Below, in pieces: positions 25,925 to 34,309 of a stretch of 35,955 nucleotides of DNA. The stretch spans positions 1 to 35,955 of the forward strand of contig JAGWRU010000094.1 of NCBI GenBank assembly GCA_028869595.1, given 5' to 3'. Both the position numbers and the translations under genes were made by a program. The notes beneath the pieces were generated by a model, which did not search any database, was not told where the DNA came from, and saw nothing but the letters and a program-made list of their open reading frames with translations. The stretch is from Rhodospirillales bacterium. GTDB taxonomy: Bacteria > Pseudomonadota > Alphaproteobacteria > Acetobacterales > Acetobacteraceae. Position 1 is the stretch's first letter. Every line of letters starts with the position of its first letter.

Positions 25925-27124
25925 GTGAAAATTACCGCGATCGAAACGCTGCGCACGGTGGAATTTTCCAACGTGCTCTGGGTGCGGGTGCACACCGATG
26001 CCGGGGTGATCGGCCTGGGCGAAACCTTCTATGGCGCCGGCGCGGTCGAGGCGCATCTGCACGATACGCTGGCCGGACGGCTGCTCGGCCGCAACCCCCT
26101 GCACATCGAAGCGCTGCACCGCGAAATGCTCAACCTGCCGATGGCGCAGTCGAGCACCGGGGCGGAATACCGTGCGGCCTCCGCCGTCGATATCGCATTA
26201 TGGGATGTCTTCGGCAAAATCTGCGGCCAGCCGGTGCATCAGATGCTGGGCGGGCTGTGCCGGGAAAAGCAGCGCATCTACAATACCTGTGCCGGCTACG
26301 GCTATGTCCGCTCGCACAACATCAAGCCGGTCTCGACCTGGAATTTCGACGAATCGGCCGGCCCCTATGAAGACCTCAACGGCTTCATGACGCGCGCCGA
26401 CGTGCTGGCCGAAAGCCTGCTCGATCAGGGCATCACGGCGATGAAGATCTGGCCCTTCGATCCCGCCGCACTCGCCAATGAAGGCGCCTTCATCACGCCG
26501 GAGCAGTTGCGCACCGCGCTGGAACCGTTCGAGAAAATCCGCCGCGCGGTCGGCGATCGGATGGAGATCATGGTGGAGTTCCACTGCCTGTGGAACCTGC
26601 CGATGGCCAAGAAGCTGGCCCGGATCCTGGAGCAATATTCGCCGACCTGGTACGAGGATCCGATCCGCATGAATTCGCCCCAGGCCCTGGCGGAGCTGGC
26701 GCGCTCCACCCCGGTCTGGATCACCGCGAGCGAGACGCTGGGCAGCCGCTTTCCCTATAAGGACATGCTCGACCGCGACGCCATGGCGGTGGTGATGGCC
26801 GATCTCTGCTGGACCGGCGGGCTGACCGAGGGGCGCAAGATCGCAGCTCTCGCCGAGACCTATCACCGCCCCTTCGCCCCGCATGATTGTGTCGGCCCGG
26901 TCGGCTTCATCGCCGGCATCCATGCTTCCTTCAGCCAGCCCAATACGCTGATCCAGGAGAGCGTGCGCGCCTTCTACACCGGCTGGTACCGCGAGCTGGT
27001 GACAGAAATGCCGGTAATCGAAAACGGCTATGTGCTGCCGATGGAAGGCCCCGGCCTGGGCACCGAATTGCAGCCGGCGGTGTTCGAACGCGGCGATCTG
27101 ATGGTCCGCAGGACGGAGGCATGA
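25925..27124 (+). CDS. Enolase-superfamily acid-sugar dehydratase (mandelate racemase/muconate lactonizing type)
   Basis: This 399-aa enzyme has the two-domain enolase-superfamily fold. Predicted Mg2+ ligands are Glu218 (VEFHCLW), Glu244 (WYEDPI) and Glu270 (ITASETLGS). Candidate acid/base residues are Lys174 (TAMKIWPFD), His220 and His320 (APHDCVGPVG). The E-x-H at the first ligand and the PH-x-x-x-GP motif recall galactonate dehydratase, which has D-x-H, so removal of water from a sugar acid is likely, but the substrate is not known. A 3,6-anhydrosugar-acid cycloisomerase is another option. The start is a GTG at 25925 behind GGGGGA; an upstream in-frame stretch lies over the promoter. The stop overlaps the next gene (ATGA). 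Confidence 0.88.
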   Translation: MKITAIETLRTVEFSNVLWVRVHTDAGVIGLGETFYGAGAVEAHLHDTLAGRLLGRNPLHIEALHREMLNLPMAQSSTGAEYRAASAVDIALWDVFGKICGQPVHQMLGGLCREKQRIYNTCAGYGYVRSHNIKPVSTWNFDESAGPYEDLNGFMTRADVLAESLLDQGITAMKIWPFDPAALANEGAFITPEQLRTALEPFEKIRRAVGDRMEIMVEFHCLWNLPMAKKLARILEQYSPTWYEDPIRMNSPQALAELARSTPVWITASETLGSRFPYKDMLDRDAMAVVMADLCWTGGLTEGRKIAALAETYHRPFAPHDCVGPVGFIAGIHASFSQPNTLIQESVRAFYTGWYRELVTEMPVIENGYVLPMEGPGLGTELQPAVFERGDLMVRRTEA

Positions 27125-27894
27125 GCATGCACAATCCCTTGTTCGACCTTTCCGGGCGCACCGCGTTGATCACCGGCTCCTCGCGCGGGCTGGGCCGGGC
27201 GATGGCCGAAGGTCTGGCCCAGGCCGGTGCGGCGGTGGTGCTGAACGGCGCCGATGCGACGCGGCTGGAGGCGGCGGCAGCGGCGCTGCGCGAGGCCGGG
27301 CATCGCGTCCATACGGCGCGCTTCGATGTCACGGATGAGGCGGCGATCCTGGCCGCCTTCGCCGATCTCGATGCGCAGGGAATCGAGATCGATATTCTGG
27401 TGAATAATGCCGGCATCCAGTTCCGTCGCCCGATGGTGGAGCTGGCAACCGCCGATTGGCGCCGGGTGATCGAAACCAACCTGACCAGCGCCTTCGTCCT
27501 CGGGCGGGAAGCGGCCAAGCGCATGATCCCGCGCGGGCACGGCAAGATCGTCAATATCGGCTCTCTGACCAGCGAGGCGGCGCGCGCCACGGTCGCGCCC
27601 TACACGGCGGCGAAAGGCGGCATCAAGATGCTGACCCGATCGATGACCGCCGAATGGGCGGTGCACGGCATCCAGGCCAATGCGGTCGGCCCCGGCTATA
27701 TGCTGACCGAGATGAACACTGCCCTGGTGGAGAACAAGGAATTCAACGCCTGGGTGATCGGGCGCACGCCGGCACGCCGCTGGGGCAGGCCGGAGGAGCT
27801 GATCGGCACCGTGGTGTTCCTCGCCTCCGCCGCATCCGATTACGTCAACGGCCAGATCATCTACGTCGATGGCGGGATGATGGGCGTGCTGTAA
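27121..27894 (+). CDS. SDR oxidoreductase, gluconate 5-dehydrogenase-like
   Basis: This is a classical short-chain dehydrogenase of 257 aa. The cofactor motif TGSSRGLG is at 18-25, NNAG at 95-98, and the catalytic Ser148, Tyr161 and Lys165 lie in NIGSLTSEAA and APYTAAKGG. The sequence follows E. coli IdnO (5-keto-D-gluconate reductase) closely, including INILVNNAGIQ-like, PYTAAKGGIKMLTRSM, WVIGRTPARRWGRPEELIG and ASDYVNGQIIYVDGG blocks. It likely oxidises or reduces a keto-sugar acid produced in the same pathway. The ATG at 27121 overlaps the preceding stop as ATGA; an internal ATG two codons later is an alternative. Confidence 0.9.
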   Translation: MSMHNPLFDLSGRTALITGSSRGLGRAMAEGLAQAGAAVVLNGADATRLEAAAAALREAGHRVHTARFDVTDEAAILAAFADLDAQGIEIDILVNNAGIQFRRPMVELATADWRRVIETNLTSAFVLGREAAKRMIPRGHGKIVNIGSLTSEAARATVAPYTAAKGGIKMLTRSMTAEWAVHGIQANAVGPGYMLTEMNTALVENKEFNAWVIGRTPARRWGRPEELIGTVVFLASAASDYVNGQIIYVDGGMMGVL

Positions 27895-27941
27895 GCCTGC
27901 CTGCGCATGCATAAAAAACGCTCTCTGGAGGAGACCCGAAA

Positions 27942-28961
27942 ATGACATCGTCCTTGCGTCCGACCCGCCGCCATGTCCTGACCGGCGGCGCCGTTCTGCT
28001 TGCCGCCCCCGCCTTGATCGGGCGCGCGCAGGCCGCCACCGTGCTGAAAATCTCGACCTCGTTTCCCAATGATCCGAAATATTCGACCGGGCGCATCTGG
28101 TACGATCTGTTCGTGCCGCAACTGAAGGCGGCGACCGGCGGCGCGCTGAGCACCGCCTTCTTCCCCGACAACCAACTGGGTCAGGAAGCCGATATCGTCG
28201 GCCAGGTGAAGGCGGGCGTGGTCGATATCATGCTGGCCGGCACGTCGATCTGGTCCAATGTCGTGCCGGAATTCGGCGTCTTCGACATGGGCTACGTGTT
28301 CCAGGATTATCAGCACATGCTGCGCGCCGCCAAGACGCCGGCCGCCGCCGCCCTGCAGAAGATGCTGGTGACCAAGGCGGGGGCGCATTACCCCTCCTTC
28401 GGGCGCAATCTCGGGGCGCGCAACTTCCTGACCAAATTCTCCTTCTCCGAGCCGGCCCAGCTTGCCGGGCGCAAGATCCGCAGCCTGCCCAGCCCGACGG
28501 TGACCGAGACGGTGCGGCTGATGGGGGCGGCCGCCACGCCGATGGCCTTCGGCGAAATCTACACCGCCCTGCAGGCCGGCGTGCTGGACGGCATGGAGCA
28601 TGACGCACCGACCATCCTGTCGTCGAAATTCTACGAGGCGGCGAAATTCTTCACGCTGACGCGGCATATCTATTCGCCCTTCGGCGCCTTCCTGAGCGAT
28701 CGCACCATGCAGCGCCTGAGCCCTGCCCAGCGGGCCGGGCTGCTGCATGCGGTGGATGCGGCGACCAGTGCGCAATTCGCGCGCGCCGCGCAGATCGAAA
28801 CCGATGCCATCGCCGCGCTGAAGACCAAGGGGGTGACGGTGGAACCCTGCGACCGGGCCGCTTTCCGCAAGCGGGTCAGCCCGATGTGGGCGGCCTTCGT
28901 GCAGAAGACCCCGGATGCGAAGCCGATGCTGGATGCCATTCACCAGACCGAGAAAGCCTGA
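27942..28961 (+). CDS. TRAP transporter solute-binding protein (DctP family)
   Basis: This 339-aa periplasmic binding protein belongs to a TRAP carboxylate importer. It has a Tat-type leader with Arg-Arg at 9-10 (RPTRRHVLTGG), a hydrophobic core and an AQA cleavage site, followed by TVLKISTSFPNDPKYSTG. The DctP core includes LAGRKIRSLPSPTVTETVRLMGAAATPMAFGEIYTALQAGVLDGMEHD, where the Arg of KIRSL normally clamps the ligand carboxylate. The ATG follows GGAGGAG. It lies 5 bp before the permease gene. The neighbouring enzymes point to a sugar acid or related carboxylate as ligand. Confidence 0.94.
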   Translation: MTSSLRPTRRHVLTGGAVLLAAPALIGRAQAATVLKISTSFPNDPKYSTGRIWYDLFVPQLKAATGGALSTAFFPDNQLGQEADIVGQVKAGVVDIMLAGTSIWSNVVPEFGVFDMGYVFQDYQHMLRAAKTPAAAALQKMLVTKAGAHYPSFGRNLGARNFLTKFSFSEPAQLAGRKIRSLPSPTVTETVRLMGAAATPMAFGEIYTALQAGVLDGMEHDAPTILSSKFYEAAKFFTLTRHIYSPFGAFLSDRTMQRLSPAQRAGLLHAVDAATSAQFARAAQIETDAIAALKTKGVTVEPCDRAAFRKRVSPMWAAFVQKTPDAKPMLDAIHQTEKA

Positions 28962-28965
28962 GGCG

Positions 28966-30816
28966 ATGCCGGGGGCGGTGATCGGGGGGCGGGGATGCGC
29001 GCTCTGGACACGCATGGTCGCGCTGCTGCTGGAGGCGGTGGAGATCCTCGCCGCCATTCTGATGGTGGCCGATCTTGCCGTGGTGATCTGGTCCGTGCTG
29101 GCCCGCTTCCTGTTGGCCGCCCCATTGGTCTGGAGCGACGATGTCGCGCGTCTGCTGCTGCTGGCCACCATCTTCTTCGGTGCCGCAGCCGCCTTGCAGC
29201 GTGACGAGAATGCCGGCGTCGCCTTCTTCGCCGAACGTCTGCCGCCCCGCCTGCGCGCGCCGGTCGATGCCTTTGCCAGCCTCGTGATCCTGCTGGTTAC
29301 GGTCTCGCTGTGCTGGTTCGGCGACAGCCTGCTCGCCGCCACCGCCGGGCAGACCGTGGGCTCCGGCGTATCGCAAAGCCTTTTCTTCGCGCCGATGACG
29401 ATCGCGGCGGCGGCGATGACGATCTTCGCGCTCGACCGACTGCGCCGCCATGCGCTGCCGGCGCTGGTCATAGCCGGCGCGGCGATCGCGGCGGTGACCG
29501 CCCTCTGGCTGCTCTGGCAGGCGCTTTCGCCGGATACGCTACCCGGCATGCCGGCGGCGATGGGCATCGTCTTCCTCGTCTGCCTGCTCGCCGGGGTGCC
29601 GATCGCCTTCGTGCTGGGGCTGACCGCGCTGATCTTCATCTGGGCCGGTGGCATGGTGCCTGGCGAATTTTTCGCCCAGCAGACGGCGCGCGGCATCGAT
29701 AATTTCGTGCTGCTGGCGGTGCCGTTCTTCATCCTGGTCGGCTATCTGATGGAAGCGAACGGCATGGCCGGGCGCATCATGGCGCTGCTCCAGCGCGGCG
29801 TCGGGCGGCTGCGCGGCGGGCTGGATGTCGCGATGATCCTCAGCATGGTGGTGTTTTCCGGCATTTCCGGCTCCAAGATGGCCGATGTCGCGGCGGTCGG
29901 CTCGGTGCTGGTGCCGGCGGCGCGCAAATCGGGCCAGAAGCCAGGCGATGCGGTGGCGCTGCTCGCCGCCTCGGCGGTGATGGCCGAGACGATCCCGCCT
30001 TGCGTCAACCTGATCATTCTCGGCTTCGTCGCCAATCTGTCGATCGGCGGGCTGTTCATGGCCGGCCTGCTGCCCTCGGCCTTTATGGCACTGGCGCTGA
30101 TCGCAACCGTCATTCTGCTGGGCCGCAAATCGGCTCCGGTCGCACTTGCCCCGCAGCCCGGGCTGCTAAGCGGCGGCATTGCCGCGTTCGGGCTGATCGC
30201 GATGATTTTCGGCGGATTTCGTTCCGGCTTCGCCACCGCGACGGAGATCTCCGCCTTCGCCGTCATCTACGCCCTGGTGGTGGGCGGGGTGCTGTTTCGT
30301 GAAATGAGCTGGCGCACCACGTGCGCGACGATCCGCCACGCGGCGGTGAAATCCGGCATGGTGCTGTTCATCGTGGCCCTCGCCCAGGCGCTTGCTTACG
30401 TGCTCACCCTGCAACAGATCCCGCACGCGATTGCCGAGATGCTGGTGGCGCTGTCCGGCGCACACGGAAAATGGCTGTTCCTGCTGCTCTCCATCGCGAT
30501 TCTGGTAGTGATGGGATCGGTGCTGGAAGGGGCGGCGGCGCTGATCATCTTCGGCCCGCTGCTGATGCCGGTGGCCCGCGATATGGGCGTCGATCCGCTC
30601 AGCTACGGGGTGATCCTGGTGGTCGGCATGGGGATCGGCCTGTTCGCCCCGCCGCTCGGCGTCGGGCTGTACGGCTCCTGCCTGATCGGCGGGGTGAAGC
30701 TGGAGGAGACGGTCTGGCCGGTGCTGAAATATCTCGGCGTGCTGCTGGTCTGTCTGCTGGTGATCGCCTTCTACCCGCCGCTGACGACCTGGCTGCCGCG
30801 CATCTCCGGCTATTGA
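28966..30816 (+). CDS. Fused TRAP transporter permease (DctQM)
   Basis: The small (DctQ) and large (DctM) membrane subunits of the TRAP importer are fused here into one 616-aa chain. The N-terminal 160 residues carry four helices with the DctQ pattern VWSDDVARLLLLATIFFGAAAALQRDENAGVAFF. After a linker helix, about twelve helices follow with DctM motifs: DNFVLLAVPFFILVGYLMEANGM, FSGISGSKMADVAAVGS and MGIGLFAPPLGVGLYGSC. The last two line the predicted transport core. I chose the ATG at 28966, 4 nt after the dctP stop; ATGs a few codons downstream are possible. Fused QM subunits are known but less common than separate ones. Confidence 0.93.
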   Translation: MPGAVIGGRGCALWTRMVALLLEAVEILAAILMVADLAVVIWSVLARFLLAAPLVWSDDVARLLLLATIFFGAAAALQRDENAGVAFFAERLPPRLRAPVDAFASLVILLVTVSLCWFGDSLLAATAGQTVGSGVSQSLFFAPMTIAAAAMTIFALDRLRRHALPALVIAGAAIAAVTALWLLWQALSPDTLPGMPAAMGIVFLVCLLAGVPIAFVLGLTALIFIWAGGMVPGEFFAQQTARGIDNFVLLAVPFFILVGYLMEANGMAGRIMALLQRGVGRLRGGLDVAMILSMVVFSGISGSKMADVAAVGSVLVPAARKSGQKPGDAVALLAASAVMAETIPPCVNLIILGFVANLSIGGLFMAGLLPSAFMALALIATVILLGRKSAPVALAPQPGLLSGGIAAFGLIAMIFGGFRSGFATATEISAFAVIYALVVGGVLFREMSWRTTCATIRHAAVKSGMVLFIVALAQALAYVLTLQQIPHAIAEMLVALSGAHGKWLFLLLSIAILVVMGSVLEGAAALIIFGPLLMPVARDMGVDPLSYGVILVVGMGIGLFAPPLGVGLYGSCLIGGVKLEETVWPVLKYLGVLLVCLLVIAFYPPLTTWLPRISGY

Positions 30817-30827
30817 GGGAACTGGCC

Positions 30828-31796
30828 ATGAAGATCGTGTTTTACGGCGAAGACACCGCGACCTTTGCCGATGGTTTCGCCGCCCTGCTGAGCGCGCCGG
30901 CCAGCCTGTCGGTGTTGCCCTATGCCCTGGAGAGCGCGGCGGATCGCGCCGCCTATGCCGGCGCCGAGGTGCTGGTCGCCACGCGCCTCGCCGACGGCGT
31001 ACCCGCCCCGGCCGGTCTGCGACTGCTCCAAGTGCCGGCGGCTGGCTACGACCGGATCGATTTCGCCGCCTTGCCCGAAGCTGCCGAAATCTGCAATTGC
31101 TTCGGCCACGAACAGGCGATCGCCGAATATGTCATTGCCGCGCTGCTCGATCGCTGCGTGCGGCTGGGCGATGCCGATGCGCGGCTGCGGCGCGGCGACT
31201 GGGCGTATCAGGCCGGCGATCCGGCGCGGGCGCATCGCGAAATATCGGAGATGACCATCGGCCTGCTCGGCTTCGGCCATATCGGCAGGAAACTGGGTGA
31301 ACTGGCGCATGCGTTCGGGATGAACATCGTCATCGCCAATCGGTCGCCGATCGCTGCCGGGGCGTGGCATGGCGCGTCTTTCGGCCTGCGCGATCGCGAT
31401 TTCTGGGCGGCGGCGGATGCGATCGTGGTGTCGCTGCCGCTTACCGAGGATACGAAGGGGCTGGTCGGCGCGGTGGAACTCGGCGCGATGCGCCCCGATG
31501 CGGTGATCATCAATGTCGGGCGCGGCCCGGTGATCGAGGAGGATGCGCTGTATGCGGCGCTGGCCGAACGGCGCATCGGTGGCGCGGTGATCGATACCTG
31601 GTACCGCTATCCCTCGGCCGAGGACCCGACCCCGCTGCCGGGGACGCGGCCCTTCCATGGGCTGGCGAATATCGTGATGACGCCGCATATGTCGGGCTGG
31701 TCGACCGGCACGATCCGCCGCCGGCGCGCCTTCATCGCGGCCAATGTCGAACGCCTGCGCGCCGGCATGGCGCTGGAGAACATCGTCCGGGCCTGA
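30828..31796 (+). CDS. D-2-hydroxyacid dehydrogenase family, atypical active site
   Basis: This 322-aa NAD(P)-dependent dehydrogenase has the Rossmann motif GFGHIG at 148-153, Arg232 in NVGRGPVI and His287 in MTPHMSGWS, all as in the family. The canonical catalytic Glu in the DVFxxEP motif is missing: the aligned segment is DTWYRYP, with Tyr261 in the Glu position. The formate dehydrogenase branch also lacks this Glu, so function may be altered rather than lost. It starts 11 bp after the TRAP permease gene and is the last gene of the operon. It probably acts on a 2-keto or 2-hydroxy acid made from the imported substrate. Confidence 0.88.
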   Translation: MKIVFYGEDTATFADGFAALLSAPASLSVLPYALESAADRAAYAGAEVLVATRLADGVPAPAGLRLLQVPAAGYDRIDFAALPEAAEICNCFGHEQAIAEYVIAALLDRCVRLGDADARLRRGDWAYQAGDPARAHREISEMTIGLLGFGHIGRKLGELAHAFGMNIVIANRSPIAAGAWHGASFGLRDRDFWAAADAIVVSLPLTEDTKGLVGAVELGAMRPDAVIINVGRGPVIEEDALYAALAERRIGGAVIDTWYRYPSAEDPTPLPGTRPFHGLANIVMTPHMSGWSTGTIRRRRAFIAANVERLRAGMALENIVRA

Positions 31797-31807
31797 ACGG
31801 CGCCCGT

Positions 31808-31838
31808 CTGCCCGATGCGCCGCAGGCGCATCGGGCAG
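31808..31838. terminator. Perfect 13-bp hairpin between convergent operon ends
   Basis: CTGCCCGATGCGC (31808-31820) and GCGCATCGGGCAG (31826-31838) pair perfectly around a 5-nt loop. It lies 11 bp after the 2-hydroxyacid dehydrogenase stop and 15 bp before the convergent MFS stop. There is no T run on either strand, so it may be a two-way mRNA-end stabiliser or a weak terminator. Confidence 0.65.
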
Positions 31839-31853
31839 GACGTCGGCCCCGGT

Positions 31854-33215
31854 TCAATCCTGCTCGAACCCATAGATCTCGGGCAGGATGAAGATCGCCG
31901 CCAGCAGCCCGGCCAGCGGGAAGATCACCACCAGCAGCGTGGCATTGGCCTGACCGATCGCGGCGAACAGCGAGGGGAACAGGAAGATCGACAGGAAGGC
32001 GGGCAGCTTGACGAACATATAGGCAAAGCCCGCCGCCGTGCCGCGATATTGCGGCCGCGCCACGACCGAGGGAATGGTCATGCAGTTGGAGGCATCCCAG
32101 TAATGCCCCCACAGCATCGCCGCCGCGGCGAAGGGCAGCAGGATCGTGGTGCCGGTATAAAGCGCCCCGGCCGCGACCAGCAGCGAAACTGCCACGATCC
32201 CGAAGCCCCAGATGCTGATGCCGCGATGGCCGATTTTCGGCGTGATCAGCGGCCCCACCCAGCCGGAGATCGCGGCGATGACGTAAAGCCCCATCGTCGT
32301 CAGCGTCGTGCCCAGGATGGAGGAGACCCCGACCATCACGAACAGCGTCGGGATGTAGAAGGCGAAGGTGGAGAATTCGCCGCTCTGCGCGACGCAGGCG
32401 ATCCAGCCGAACAATGTCGCCCGCCAGCGCACCGGATCGGCGCGGGTGGCGGCGAGGAATTCGGTTGCGCGCGGGCGGGCAACCTCGATGTCGTGGTCGG
32501 GCAGCATGGCAAGGTCGTCGCCGAATTGCCGGGCCGCCACCTGCTTGGCCTCGCGAAAACGCCCGCGCCGCACCAGCCAGACCGCCGTTTCCGGCAGATC
32601 ATGGCGCAGGAACAGGATGATCGCCGCCGGCACCGCGCCCATGCCGAGCGTGACGCGCCAGATCAGGGCATGCGGCATGCCCGACAGGATGAAGATGGTG
32701 ACCACCGCCAGCGTCATCACCTGGCCCACGGCGAACATGAACTGCCAGCGATTGCCCATCACTTCGCGCTCGCCCTTGGGCATCGCATCCATGATGTAGG
32801 TGTAGCCATTGGCGATATCGCTGCCGAGCGGAATGCCCAGGATCAGCCGCACCACGGCCAGCCATGCAACGGAGGTCACCACTGCCTGCAACAGGGCGAA
32901 GACGATGAACATCACCATGGTGGAGAGGAACATCACCCGCCTGCCCACCCGGTCGGTCAGCCAGCCGCCGATCAGCGCACCGACCACCGCACCGCCCTGG
33001 GTGCCGGCGGCGGCCAGGCCGAGCAGCAGCGGGTCAGGGTGGAATTGCTGGGTGATGAAGATCAGCACGAAGGCGATGGAATAGAGATCCCAGGCCTCGA
33101 TCAGGATCGAGGCCATCATCAGCCAGCCGATCCGGCTGCCCTTGGGATTATAGCGTGTCACCAAATGGCGGACGGCCTGTTCCATCGCCGTCATGTCTTC
33201 GCTTGTCGCGGACAC
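31854..33215 (-). CDS. MFS transporter, sugar porter/metabolite:H+ symporter type
   Basis: This 453-aa inner-membrane transporter has about twelve helices. The loop 2-3 motif GGWLTDRVGRRVMFLST is the MFS signature, and the RWQFMFAVGQVMTLAVVTIF and DLPETAVWLVRRGRFREA blocks are typical of the sugar-porter and metabolite:H+ symporter branches. A short acidic lead (SATSEDMTAMEQAVRHLV) precedes helix 1. The start is a GTG at 33215 behind GGGGG 8 nt upstream; ATGs at 33194 and further in are alternatives. The promoter carries the operator found before the sugar-acid operon, so I infer that it moves a related sugar acid or breakdown product, in or out. Confidence 0.9.
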   Translation of the reverse strand: MSATSEDMTAMEQAVRHLVTRYNPKGSRIGWLMMASILIEAWDLYSIAFVLIFITQQFHPDPLLLGLAAAGTQGGAVVGALIGGWLTDRVGRRVMFLSTMVMFIVFALLQAVVTSVAWLAVVRLILGIPLGSDIANGYTYIMDAMPKGEREVMGNRWQFMFAVGQVMTLAVVTIFILSGMPHALIWRVTLGMGAVPAAIILFLRHDLPETAVWLVRRGRFREAKQVAARQFGDDLAMLPDHDIEVARPRATEFLAATRADPVRWRATLFGWIACVAQSGEFSTFAFYIPTLFVMVGVSSILGTTLTTMGLYVIAAISGWVGPLITPKIGHRGISIWGFGIVAVSLLVAAGALYTGTTILLPFAAAAMLWGHYWDASNCMTIPSVVARPQYRGTAAGFAYMFVKLPAFLSIFLFPSLFAAIGQANATLLVVIFPLAGLLAAIFILPEIYGFEQD

Positions 33216-33304
33216 GGATGTTTCCCCCTGATCGCTGGCGAACCTTCTGGTTCTGCCTTGTCTGTGCTGCACCGATGGCCGCGCGGTGGGCGAGGCCGAG
33301 GGCA

Positions 33305-33333
33305 AAGCTATCGCATATCGTGATATTTCACAA
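33305..33333 (-). promoter_or_regulatory. Promoter and GntR operator of the MFS gene
   Basis: On the minus strand TTGTGAAATATCACGA (33333-33318) matches 15 of 16 bases of the operator at 25815-25830. It again contains the -35 box TTGTGA, with TAGCTT at 33310-33305 as a -10 box after exactly 17 nt. Transcription would start near 33298, about 83 nt before the GTG. It is the same design in the same orientation relative to the gene as the sugar-acid operon promoter. Confidence 0.65.
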
Positions 33334-33394
33334 TCGCTTTACCGGCGCGGATGGGGGCGTGGCGGAACCCGCTTCATCGCAACCCCGCCATCCG

Positions 33395-34276
33395 CTACGC
33401 CTCGGTTCTGCCGTAGCGCGCACGAGCCATCGCGAGAAAAGCCGCCAGCGCGCTCGACGCGTAGCCATCGTGGCGGCGCACGAACAGCGTCGCGACCCTC
33501 GCCCGCGCGGCCGGCAGGCTGTGCAGCGCCACACGCCCCTCGCTTGCGGCGCGGGCCAGCACGGCGCGCGGCAGCAGCGTCACGCCGACGCCTGCGGCAA
33601 CGCAGCTGATGATCGCATCGAGAGAGCCGAATTCCAGCGGGCTGGCGGTGACGATGCCGCGCTCGGCCAGCACCGCTTCGAGGCTCTGGCGATAGGAGCA
33701 GCCGATCTGAAAAACGATGGTCTTCAGCTCGGGCACGCGTGCCAGCGCATCGAGGGACGTGAGGCCAGGCGCGCTGGCCAGCACCAGCTCTTCCTCGAAA
33801 ACCTCCTCCTGGTGCAGCTCCGGGTGGTCGACGGGGCCGGCGACGAAGGCGCCGTCCAGCCGGCAGGCCAGTACCTGATCGACCAGATGGCGCGTCGTGC
33901 CGGTGCCGACGATCAGGCGCACGCGCGGATGGGCCTTGGCGAAATCGCCGAGCAGGGGCGACAGGCGCAGCGCGGTGGTGGTTTCCAGGCTGCCCAGGGT
34001 CAGCGGGCCGGCCGGCTCCCCCTCGTCACGCGCCGCCGCCTGGGCATCGGCCAGCAGCTTGGCGATGCGCGCCGCATAGGGCAGCAACCGTGCCCCGGCC
34101 GGGGTCGCCGTCACCCCCCTGGCATGGCGCTGAAACAATTTCAGCCCCAGCTCCTCCTCCAGCGCGCGGATGCGCAGCGTGACGTTGGACTGCACCGTAT
34201 GCAGCGCCTGGGCGGCACGGTTCATGCTGCCGTGGCGGGAGACCGCTTCCAGCACGCGCAGATCGGCGATGTCCAT
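33395..34276 (-). CDS. LysR family transcriptional regulator
   Basis: This 293-aa LysR protein has a winged helix-turn-helix at about residues 1-60 (MDIADLRVLEAVSRHGSMNRAAQALHTVQSNVTLRIRALEEELGLKLFQRHARGVTATPAG) and a periplasmic-binding-like effector domain. The VQSNVTLRIRALE variant is close to the CbL/PtxR-type and antibiotic-stress LysR proteins in E. coli relatives, but a specific role is not evident. The ATG at 34276 follows GAGAGGA. It is divergent from the YbfB/YjiJ-type transporter, with an inverted repeat in the gap, and likely regulates that transporter. It lies upstream of the MFS gene on the same strand but is separated from it by 179 nt. Confidence 0.94.
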   Translation of the reverse strand: MDIADLRVLEAVSRHGSMNRAAQALHTVQSNVTLRIRALEEELGLKLFQRHARGVTATPAGARLLPYAARIAKLLADAQAAARDEGEPAGPLTLGSLETTTALRLSPLLGDFAKAHPRVRLIVGTGTTRHLVDQVLACRLDGAFVAGPVDHPELHQEEVFEEELVLASAPGLTSLDALARVPELKTIVFQIGCSYRQSLEAVLAERGIVTASPLEFGSLDAIISCVAAGVGVTLLPRAVLARAASEGRVALHSLPAARARVATLFVRRHDGYASSALAAFLAMARARYGRTEA

Positions 34277-34309
34277 GCCCGGTCCTCTCTCTTCCAGATA
34301 TTCCTGATA

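Noticed and set aside
27895-27941. A third copy of the GntR operator before the TRAP binding-protein gene
   Set aside because: I read the gap and found no TTGTGA/TCACAA arms; the gene is likely on the upstream transcript.
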